Source: CAZAQK01 sp050249355
GTDB taxonomy: Bacteria; Pseudomonadota; Alphaproteobacteria; Rickettsiales; SXRF01
Assembly (NCBI GenBank): GCA_050249355.1
Contig: JBFWQQ010000122.1
Coordinates: forward strand, 1-5,014
Direction: 5' to 3'
Length of the DNA stretch: 5,014 nt
The notes beneath the pieces were generated by a model that saw only the letters and a program-made list of their open reading frames with translations, was not told the origin of the DNA and did no database searches. A program made the translations under genes and the position numbers. The number at the start of each line of letters is the position of its first letter. The stretch's first letter is position 1. Shown here piece by piece: positions 1 to 5,014 of the stretch.

Positions 1-415
1 CGGATGCGCTTTCCTCTACATCGTCGAAATAAATGGTCAGACTGCCATCCACCGGCTTGGTTATGGTACGATTCTCGGTCACCGAACCATTGATATATTG
101 TTTGCGCAGCTGGAACGATACGGTGCTGCCATCGCCGGTGCCGATATGCTGTGCGCTGGCCTGATAATCCGTCCAGTCCTTGAAACGGAAGCCATTGGCC
201 CGTCCCTTACGTGCCCGGAAGAACGCGATCAGCGCATCCAGCTGGATCTGGCTTTTTATCCCATGCGCAACATTGTAACGTGCGCGCGCTTCGGCCCAGT
301 TGATGTTGCGCTGCTCATGACCGCTTGCGGTCATCACGATGTCGGTGGAATATTCGGGCCCGCCCACCGAGCCATAGGCAATATCGGTGGGAAAGCGTGC
401 TTCAACGAACGCCAT
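1..415 (-). CDS. DUF2460 / TIGR02217 phage distal tail protein (GTA gp12-like), 3' end outside window
   Basis: I translated 138 codons from the ATG at 415-413; the gene runs off the left edge. The family forms the distal tail ring joining the tail tube to the hub and baseplate in Rhodobacter-type gene transfer agents (gp12) and related siphophages. Family hallmarks seen here: FP..IAYGS.GGP at residues 8-20, SGHEQRN at 31-37, W..AR.RY.VA.GI at 40-53, ALIAFFRARKGRA at 61-73, GFRFKDWTDY at 75-84, and GTGDGS...FQL at 92-103 followed by a beta-rich stretch (KPVDGSL.IYFDD). Family members are usually about 200-215 residues, so roughly two thirds is present. GGAG (plus-strand ctcc, 423-426) lies 7 nt before the ATG and supports this start. 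It follows the 364-aa gene after a 50-nt gap; hub and peptidase genes are expected next, to the left. No frameshift is seen. Family assignment is strong. The specific role as Dit is inferred from the GTA homologue. Confidence 0.93.
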   Translation of the reverse strand, partial: MAFVEARFPTDIAYGSVGGPEYSTDIVMTASGHEQRNINWAEARARYNVAHGIKSQIQLDALIAFFRARKGRANGFRFKDWTDYQASAQHIGTGDGSTVSFQLRKQYINGSVTENRTITKPVDGSLTIYFDDVEESAS

Positions 416-422
416 AAGAATG

Positions 423-426
423 CTCC
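423..426 (-). promoter_or_regulatory. Shine-Dalgarno GGAG for the DUF2460 gene
   Basis: The minus strand reads GGAG followed by a 7-nt spacer and then ATG at 415-413. This fixes the start of the DUF2460 protein directly before its conserved N-terminal FP..IAYGS block. A small CCAA/TTGG complementarity overlaps the site but is too short to call a regulatory structure. Confidence 0.6.
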
Positions 427-465
427 AATGGTTTGGAAATTAAAATGTTAAAAAGTGAGATTTAC

Positions 466-1560
466 TCAGGCTTTGCCGGGCGGCTGCTTGTTTTTGTTCG
501 GCAACAATACAAGCTTGCCGTTTTCGTCCAGCGCTGGGGTGATCCCCATTTTGCTCATATCAGCAGCGATGCCGGCCAGCTCGGGGTTATGCATGGCCAT
601 ACGCGGCTGTTGTGTTTGCTGGGCCAAGGTTTGCAACTGATAGCTATTCTGGTGTGCCGGTTGCGGCATAAGCGGGCCGGCCTGCGACTGCACCTGCTGT
701 TGCTGTGCCAGGAACTGCATGGCTTTTGGCATGGTACGCCTCACACCAATAGCCAGCGGATCCATTTGCCCATTGTTTATAGCATCGGCCAACTGCTCGG
801 ATACCGTACGTTTTGCATCAGCCTGATCAAACGGGATAACCGCATTATGCTGTACATCCGTGCGCACGTGATGATCATAGTCCCGCATCACCTGTGCCAC
901 AGCCAGTGTTTTGCCTTGCGCTAAGGCATCGGAGAATTTGCGCGTACCTGTTAATGCTTCCAGCCTGTTCAGCACATCGTTTTCTTGTTCGTCCGGCAGG
1001 TTGGCAGCCAGTCCGGCGAACACCATCTCCGGCGGTATACGCTGCCCCTGCTGGCGCATCCCGTTCATCTGGTTGATCAGGCCCATCGTATCCTGATCCT
1101 GATCTTTTGCCACTTCATCATAAACGGCAGAGCCCAGCGAACTGCCCGCCCAGGCACCTGCCACAGTACCCACCAGCGGTATCGGGATGATGGCAGAACC
1201 CACCGCCTGCCCAGCCATGGCACCTACACCCATGCTGCCATATTGCTCGAAATTCTTGCCAGAGCGCCCTTCCATTTCACCTATGTCGCGGCGCAGGGCA
1301 CGGTTGGCTGGATCCATGGCCTCGGCGTGGAGGTTCACTCCCAGCTTCTCGCTATATTTCTGGTAGTCACGCGCCCCGCTGATCGAGCCGCTCCAGGCCT
1401 TCAGCGGAGCCGCTGCCACATCGCCAATGGCGCCGGGGAATATTGTGCTGCCGTCGGCGACGGCGTCGATATAATCCTTGTCGTCAAGGTCGCGCATGCC
1501 GCTTTCTTTTACCTTTTGCAGGTAATCACGGTCGTCGTCATTATCGCGTTTCTTGCCCAT
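466..1560 (-). CDS. Unrecognised 364-aa protein with glycine-zipper hydrophobic segment, in the tape-measure position
   Basis: I do not recognise this protein. Residues 1-35 are highly charged (KKRDNDDDRD start, then DLDDKDY). Residues 108-147 form a Gly/Ala-rich hydrophobic stretch with repeated GxxxG spacing, divided by an IPIPLVG turn (125-131), which resembles a two-helix glycine-zipper membrane hairpin. Residues 165-275 look helical and mostly soluble. Residues 285-320 are Gln-rich low complexity. The tail is basic and Pro-containing (PNKNKQPPGKA). No signal peptide is evident. The ATG is supported by AAGGTG four bases upstream, and a TATAAT lies further up. The gene immediately precedes a GTA-type distal tail gene, where the tape-measure gene normally sits. 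It could be a small or atypical tape-measure protein, an ejected virion protein that inserts into membranes, or unrelated cargo. The reading frame is certain; the function is unknown. Confidence 0.85.
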   Translation of the reverse strand: MGKKRDNDDDRDYLQKVKESGMRDLDDKDYIDAVADGSTIFPGAIGDVAAAPLKAWSGSISGARDYQKYSEKLGVNLHAEAMDPANRALRRDIGEMEGRSGKNFEQYGSMGVGAMAGQAVGSAIIPIPLVGTVAGAWAGSSLGSAVYDEVAKDQDQDTMGLINQMNGMRQQGQRIPPEMVFAGLAANLPDEQENDVLNRLEALTGTRKFSDALAQGKTLAVAQVMRDYDHHVRTDVQHNAVIPFDQADAKRTVSEQLADAINNGQMDPLAIGVRRTMPKAMQFLAQQQQVQSQAGPLMPQPAHQNSYQLQTLAQQTQQPRMAMHNPELAGIAADMSKMGITPALDENGKLVLLPNKNKQPPGKA

Positions 1561-1564
1561 ATTT

Positions 1565-1570
1565 CACCTT
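1565..1570 (-). promoter_or_regulatory. Shine-Dalgarno AAGGTG for the 364-aa gene
   Basis: The minus strand reads AAGGTG, then AAAT, then the ATG at 1560. A stronger-looking GGAGGA (plus-strand 1578-1583) sits 17 nt from the ATG, too far to act on it. No in-frame start lies between the two, so the nearer site and the ATG at 1560 are preferred. Confidence 0.55.
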
Positions 1571-1583
1571 TTTCTTATCCTCC

Positions 1584-1612
1584 ATTATAGCCGATACCGC
1601 ATGTAGAGATAA
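1584..1612 (-). promoter_or_regulatory. Candidate sigma70-type promoter for the 364-aa and DUF2460 genes
   Basis: The minus strand carries a perfect TATAAT (1584-1589). Seventeen bases upstream is TTATCT (1607-1612), which matches the -35 consensus at only three of six positions. Transcription would begin near 1577, giving a short leader that still contains the AAGGTG ribosome site. It lies in the 89-nt gap after the 511-aa gene. If active, it would let the 364-aa gene and the tail-tip genes be transcribed separately from the genes upstream. The weak -35 and the AT-rich intergenic setting make chance a real possibility. Confidence 0.35.
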
Positions 1613-1649
1613 GAAGTTTATATGACGTTACCACAGGCATTTATGACAG

Positions 1650-3185
1650 TCAGGTGACAGCGTGTCCGGTCGATTGTGACGGTTGTGCAGCTGCCTGGAT
1701 AACTTTTTCGGTATGCTTGCCCATTACTGTGCGCGGTTGCGCCTTATGATCTGCCGGGTGCTGTTGCCCCTGCTGCGCTATGACGGCCTTTATACGCGTC
1801 ATCAGCTTGCCGTCATTGATCTCGCGCAGTATCTGTTCCGGCGTTGCCTGTTCGGTTGCATACTGGGCTGCCACCGCCTTGGTGAATGCACTGCCTGCCC
1901 CGCCGCGCTTTTTCAGTTCCGGGCTCAGTTCGCCAAGGAACGCAGCATAATAATCCTGTGGCATTTTCTGTTTGGCATCAAAATTCGCCTTCATCGCCTC
2001 ATACGCCGGGATGATGGACTCCCCCATGATCATATCCGCGCCTTGCGCGGCAAACCCGGGAATCATAAAGGCTGCCGCAGCTTTAAGGCCATTGAAGCGT
2101 GGATTGAACAGGCCTTTCAGGTTCACCAGCAGGCCAGCCGCATCGGTGATCTCCTTGATGGAAGTATTTTTTATCATGTGCGAACGGGCAGCCGCCAGCA
2201 CCGGTGGCAACGTGCCGAACAATGCGCCGGTGGTGCTCAGCTGTTTGCCGGTCATGTCATGATACATTGTTTTCAGGCCGTCGAGGTTGCGAGAAAATGT
2301 ACGCGCATCCTGCGCCATCGATATACCTGAGCCCAGTACCCATGCCCCCTGCATAAGGGTGTGACCTGCGTCCATTTTCTGCAGCTTTGCGGGCGCCGCA
2401 GCGATACTGGCTCTGGGATCTGCCCAGTGCACGGCGCGCAACTGGTGCCCTGCAGCTGCTTCCATATGCTTGGCAGCTTTGGCATAGGCTTTTCCCAGCC
2501 CTTTGCCTTCTGCTGCAGCCAGACCCTTTTCGGTTCTTTCAATCAGTGTAATCGCGCGCTCGGCCTGCGCGGCGGTAAGGCTTTGTGCATGCGCCATGCC
2601 TTTTAATTCGTGCAGCTCCGAATGTATGGCAGCGGGCGCATCGGAAATATTCACTTCCTTCATCAGTTCGCGCGCCTTTTCCAGCCGGGTTTTTGATTTG
2701 GCAAGGTGGCTTGCCTGCAGGCGCTTATCGAGGCCAGTAAAACCGCTGATACCGCCTACCACTGCACCGGACGCCTTGGACAAGCCGGTCGCCACCGCAT
2801 TCACCGGTTTGGCGAAAATCGTGGTCTCGATAGGCTTTTCCAGATAACGGCCCGGCGCGCCCAGTGCGGATCCTGCTGCGGTGATTGGTTTCAGTCCGGT
2901 TTTATTACCTATCCATGAAACGCCCTTCCCAGCAAACGAAGCCGGCATGGCAAGGAACGGTGAAAAACCCAGAATATTGGTCGCCTGTTCACCTACTGTC
3001 AAACCTGTATCAATCGGGCTGACATCAGGCTTTTTCTTATTCGGAAGCGCACGTACGACAGCATTGGCACCATGGCGGTGCGCCTTCATCGCGGCGATGG
3101 CCACGTCGTCCGCCATTGGGGTCAGGCGGCCCAGCGTTGTACCGGCCGCTCCCATGGCTGTTGAAGGATTTGCAAATGCTACCAT
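1650..3185 (-). CDS. Unrecognised 511-aa Ala/Gly-rich helical protein with hydrophobic segments
   Basis: I do not recognise this protein. Approximate layout: an Ala/Gly-rich N-terminus (1-50); a Gly-rich, partly hydrophobic stretch with many small residues (60-150); a charged, probably coiled-coil or helical region (155-245, rich in K/E/A); a hydrophobic patch near 278-290; a second hydrophobic region 318-335 (TTGALFGTLPPVLAAA); a third at 366-395 (AAAAFMIPGFAA); then a soluble helical C-terminus ending in a Gln/His/Pro-rich tail (471-511). This mix of coiled coil and short hydrophobic helices occurs in phage tape-measure and ejected virion proteins, but no domain-specific motif is present. 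The ATG at 3185 has only a weak GGA upstream, so the start is less certain than the frame; Met11 and Met24 are alternatives. It lies between two other unknown genes on the same strand, and parts of it faintly resemble both. Confidence 0.82.
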   Translation of the reverse strand: MVAFANPSTAMGAAGTTLGRLTPMADDVAIAAMKAHRHGANAVVRALPNKKKPDVSPIDTGLTVGEQATNILGFSPFLAMPASFAGKGVSWIGNKTGLKPITAAGSALGAPGRYLEKPIETTIFAKPVNAVATGLSKASGAVVGGISGFTGLDKRLQASHLAKSKTRLEKARELMKEVNISDAPAAIHSELHELKGMAHAQSLTAAQAERAITLIERTEKGLAAAEGKGLGKAYAKAAKHMEAAAGHQLRAVHWADPRASIAAAPAKLQKMDAGHTLMQGAWVLGSGISMAQDARTFSRNLDGLKTMYHDMTGKQLSTTGALFGTLPPVLAAARSHMIKNTSIKEITDAAGLLVNLKGLFNPRFNGLKAAAAFMIPGFAAQGADMIMGESIIPAYEAMKANFDAKQKMPQDYYAAFLGELSPELKKRGGAGSAFTKAVAAQYATEQATPEQILREINDGKLMTRIKAVIAQQGQQHPADHKAQPRTVMGKHTEKVIQAAAQPSQSTGHAVT

Positions 3186-3273
3186 GTCATTCCATTACAC
3201 ATAATATTCCACTCTACAGTTTAGCGAATAAGGCATTGGAGTTACAGGAAATTTGTATGAATGTTTTGTGACA

Positions 3274-3289
3274 CCGGGCTTTTTCCCGG
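3274..3289. repeat. GC-rich hairpin CCGGG-N6-CCCGG in the 138-nt intergenic gap
   Basis: A perfect 5-bp inverted repeat, CCGGG (3274-3278) and CCCGG (3285-3289), encloses a 6-nt loop and stands out in an otherwise AT-rich spacer. It lies about 35 nt past the stop codon of the 385-aa gene and about 90 nt before the 511-aa start. On the transcribed strand no run of U follows it (next bases TGTCAC), so it is not a canonical intrinsic terminator. It could be a weak or factor-assisted terminator, an RNA processing or stability element, or chance. Confidence 0.35.
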
Positions 3290-3323
3290 AATTTTCCTAA
3301 CACACTGACAATCAATATTTTTA

Positions 3324-4481
3324 TCAGCGGTTTATGCCACGATCCCAGTGCGCCAGTTCCCCCGGGTTACGCGGGGTGATGTATTCTTCCGGCCTGCGCG
3401 GCCCGTCCCCCATGATGATGCGCGACAGTGTGCCCGAGAAGCTCTGTGCGGCCTCGACCGCTCCATCGCTCACCAATTCGCGGAAACTGCGCTTATGGAG
3501 CAGCGGGTTGACTCCATGTTCGGCATTACGCTTTTTGTTTTCTTCCCGTATGCCATCCAGCCCGATAGCGAGCACCTTGTCTATTTCCTTATTCGACTGC
3601 TCGATCGCTTCTTTGCTTATCGTGCGGTTGTCAGGCCCATGGATACGGATCTTGTTGAGGCCGATCAGATATACCACCTCCGACAATTCAAATTTATTAT
3701 CGTGCTGGTTATACGCATCCACCATGCGCTGCAGCAGCGGCTTCAGGGCATCATATTCTTCCTTGCGCTCGATGGCAGGAAGTTTCAGGTCGTTGATGCG
3801 GGTACGCTGGAACACACCCAGCAGGTCATTCACTGAAGCGTCTTTACCAGTGGATCGCAGGTTTTCCATCAGCTTCACCACTTCGTAGTGGCCGCTTTTA
3901 TCGACAAAATAGGTTTCACCGGCCCAGTATGCGGCTTTACCCGCCAGCACGCTGAAGTCCCATGCCGGGTTGCCGCTCAGCATCATACTGCCAAAGCCTA
4001 TATTCTCACCGCGCGCGATCATCTGGTTCACTTCGCGACTATGTTCGATCCATGGGATATTGGCCCAGTGCGCGCCTTTGCGCAGCAATATCGGCAGCAT
4101 GAACAACGCGTCCGAACCGTAACGGAACTTTTGCAGACGCAGCATGTCATGGTATGCCGTCTTTACGATGGCATTATCGGTGCGGTTGTAGTCCGAAAAA
4201 CGCAACTTTTCCGAGGCCACACCCATTTCGGCAGAAACCGCCTGTTTGGCGGAACTGTCGATCATTTCCGATTCCGCTCCCAGGAATGCGGTGGTCAGAC
4301 CCGAATAAGTTACCGCACTGGATACGCGCGCCAGATCCGATGCCCAGCGGATACGCTTGGAATAGTCGCCGATACCGGAAAGGGCCACCAGCCACGCTGC
4401 CTTGGTCAGCGGGAATACGCCATACTGCATAACCCGGTCAAGGTTACGGCTGGTTGTGGCGTAATAGTGGAAGTAGGTCAC
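3324..4481 (-). CDS. Unrecognised 385-aa protein, GTG start
   Basis: I do not recognise this protein. The N-terminal region is aromatic (YFHYYATT) with a short hydrophobic segment at 23-38. A second hydrophobic stretch is DALFMLPILL (124-133). Residues 150-200 are mixed, with several W/Y/F. The C-terminal half (200-385) is charged and helical, including an E/K-rich stretch at 285-320, and ends in a Pro/Arg-rich tail. No catalytic motif or signal peptide is evident. The chosen start is GTG at 4481-4479. Upstream is a G-rich TGGGGGT, whose five Gs end 6 nt before the GTG. The frame stays open upstream to a TAA inside the palindrome at 4508-4532 but offers no ATG, GTG or TTG there, only an ATT. 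The start is therefore the least certain of the five genes. The long open frame and matching strand make it a real gene; its role is unknown. Confidence 0.82.
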   Translation of the reverse strand: MTYFHYYATTSRNLDRVMQYGVFPLTKAAWLVALSGIGDYSKRIRWASDLARVSSAVTYSGLTTAFLGAESEMIDSSAKQAVSAEMGVASEKLRFSDYNRTDNAIVKTAYHDMLRLQKFRYGSDALFMLPILLRKGAHWANIPWIEHSREVNQMIARGENIGFGSMMLSGNPAWDFSVLAGKAAYWAGETYFVDKSGHYEVVKLMENLRSTGKDASVNDLLGVFQRTRINDLKLPAIERKEEYDALKPLLQRMVDAYNQHDNKFELSEVVYLIGLNKIRIHGPDNRTISKEAIEQSNKEIDKVLAIGLDGIREENKKRNAEHGVNPLLHKRSFRELVSDGAVEAAQSFSGTLSRIIMGDGPRRPEEYITPRNPGELAHWDRGINR

Positions 4482-4507
4482 AGCATACCCCCAATAGGTA
4501 TAATTAA

Positions 4508-4532
4508 CAATGTGTTATATGGTAACACATTG
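4508..4532. repeat. Perfect 10-bp inverted repeat (5-nt centre), candidate operator or hairpin
   Basis: CAATGTGTTA (4508-4517) and TAACACATTG (4523-4532) are exact reverse complements separated by TATGG. The element lies between the stop of the upstream gene and the GTG of the 385-aa gene, 27 nt before that start. The size and two-fold symmetry fit a dimeric repressor operator. As RNA on the minus strand it would form an AU-rich hairpin followed by TTAATTATA, which is not a convincing U tract, so a terminator is the weaker reading. A poor promoter-like pair overlaps it on the minus strand (TTACCA at 4520-4525, 17-nt spacer, TATACC at 4497-4502), which would place one arm in the spacer. Its presence is certain; its function is inferred. 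Confidence 0.55.
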
Positions 4533-4587
4533 CCTGTATTCTTCCAGCAGATTATGTGGGCTGCATCGTAGATCCGGGAAAACCGCA

Positions 4588-5014
4588 TCATGTGCCGATC
4601 TCCACCTCACTGCCGCGGCTCCGCCTACGCTTATCTTCACGGGCGGCCGCGCTTATTTCGTTGGTATGCCCATCGCCTTCGTGGCCCCGCGTGGCTTTTT
4701 CAAAGTCGTCATATGTATACGGAATATCGGTTGCGCCATGCTTCGCATGGGTTGCCTGCTCATACTCATCATATGTATCGGGCACTTCCGGACCAGTATC
4801 GCGGGAGCGCGGCGCAGCCGGCTTTTTCTCCAGCGGCTTGCTGGCGGCACGCACCAGCCGCTGCCAGAATGTACCTTCTTCCTTGGAAGGCGCGTCCTTT
4901 AATGCCATGGCGGCGTTGGCGGTCACGGTTTCCAGTGTCCGCACTTCTTCACGGTTGGCCGCCAGATCTACCGCATCTTTACCTTCTTCGTGCATGCGGC
5001 CGGCCAGCATGATG
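4588..5014 (-). CDS. C-terminal part of an unrecognised protein with charged, repeat-bearing tail (5' end outside window)
   Basis: The frame is open to the right edge and ends at the TGA at 4588-4590. A Met codon lies at 5010, but the frame continues upstream of it (an Ile codon) without a stop, and there is no room to see a ribosome site, so the gene most likely begins beyond the window. Counting from that Met, residues 1-60 are helical and charged with a WQRLVRAA segment near 49-56. Residues 58-74 are Lys/Pro/Arg-rich and probably a linker. Residues 75-114 are two acidic 20-residue repeats containing TYD[ED][YF]E[QK]AT. The last 26 residues are basic (EDKRRRSR) and end in EVEIGT. No membrane segment or known domain is seen. 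It may be a disordered tail of a larger protein. The function cannot be assigned from this fragment. Confidence 0.7.
   Translation of the reverse strand, partial: IMLAGRMHEEGKDAVDLAANREEVRTLETVTANAAMALKDAPSKEEGTFWQRLVRAASKPLEKKPAAPRSRDTGPEVPDTYDEYEQATHAKHGATDIPYTYDDFEKATRGHEGDGHTNEISAAAREDKRRRSRGSEVEIGT
4669..4788 (-). repeat. Two tandem 60-bp coding repeats (20 aa each)
   Basis: Unit 1 (4729-4788) and unit 2 (4669-4728) encode 20-residue copies that align as [ED][VI]P.TYD[ED][YF]E[QK]AT followed by a His/Gly-containing spacer. At the DNA level the best-conserved core is tcatatgtat, found at 4709-4718 and 4769-4778, exactly 60 bp apart. The copies have diverged outside the core but keep the frame, consistent with an old duplication in a flexible acidic tail, perhaps a short linear binding motif used twice. 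Confidence 0.6.

Noticed and set aside
425..436. CCAA/TTGG mini-stem overlapping the DUF2460 ribosome site
   Set aside because: Only 4 bp with a 4-nt loop; too weak to propose a translational switch.
98..451. 117-codon plus-strand open frame
   Set aside because: Opposite the clearly recognised DUF2460 gene.
985..1590. 201-codon plus-strand open frame
   Set aside because: It lies opposite the 364-aa gene, has no ribosome site, and its Arg/His-rich translation looks like an antisense shadow.
1683..2330. 215-codon plus-strand open frame
   Set aside because: Fully antisense to the 511-aa gene, with Cys/Arg/His-rich composition typical of a shadow frame.
3201..3206. TATTAT on the minus strand as a -10 for the 511-aa gene
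   Set aside because: The best -35 match is three of six at 16-bp spacing, and the resulting leader would be only about 9 nt with no proper ribosome site.
4499..4504. Perfect TATAAT on the plus strand
   Set aside because: No -35 at a suitable distance and no plus-strand gene downstream; an AT-rich spacer makes this likely by chance.
4508..4532. Intrinsic terminator for the right-edge gene
   Set aside because: The stem is AT-rich and is not followed by a clear T run in the direction of transcription; kept as a dyad or operator candidate instead.
3888..4571. 227-codon plus-strand open frame
   Set aside because: Antisense to the 385-aa gene over most of its length, with no recognisable motifs; the minus-strand gene is favoured by strand consistency with its neighbours.

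Overview
The window carries five protein genes, all on the minus strand, so transcription runs from the right edge towards the left. In transcription order they are: the 3' part of an unrecognised gene with a charged, repeat-bearing C-terminus (4588 to the right edge); an unrecognised 385-aa gene (3324-4481); an unrecognised Ala/Gly-rich 511-aa gene (1650-3185); an unrecognised 364-aa gene with a glycine-zipper hydrophobic segment (466-1560); and the 5' part of a DUF2460/TIGR02217 gene (1-415). No tRNA, rRNA, CRISPR array, insertion sequence or integrase is visible.

The only gene I recognise with confidence is the leftmost one. DUF2460 proteins are the distal tail (gp12-type) component of Rhodobacter-type gene transfer agents and related alphaproteobacterial siphophages and prophages. 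This points to an alphaproteobacterial chromosome or phage of moderate GC content, at the upstream edge of a tail-tip module whose later genes (hub, peptidase, fibre) would lie beyond the left end. The lineage cannot be narrowed further from the sequence.

In the usual gene order a tape-measure gene sits directly before DUF2460. Here that slot is held by the 364-aa protein, preceded by two more large unknown proteins with hydrophobic segments. The intergenic gaps (50, 89, 138 and 106 nt) are wide for a tail operon. They contain a perfect 10-bp inverted repeat, a GC-rich hairpin and a perfect -10 hexamer. By eye, the 385-, 511- and 364-aa proteins share faint colinear motifs, which would fit a family of diverged, membrane-seeking virion or ejection proteins. 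That is a hypothesis only. The gene cluster linked to the tail module is the part of the window most likely to be undescribed.
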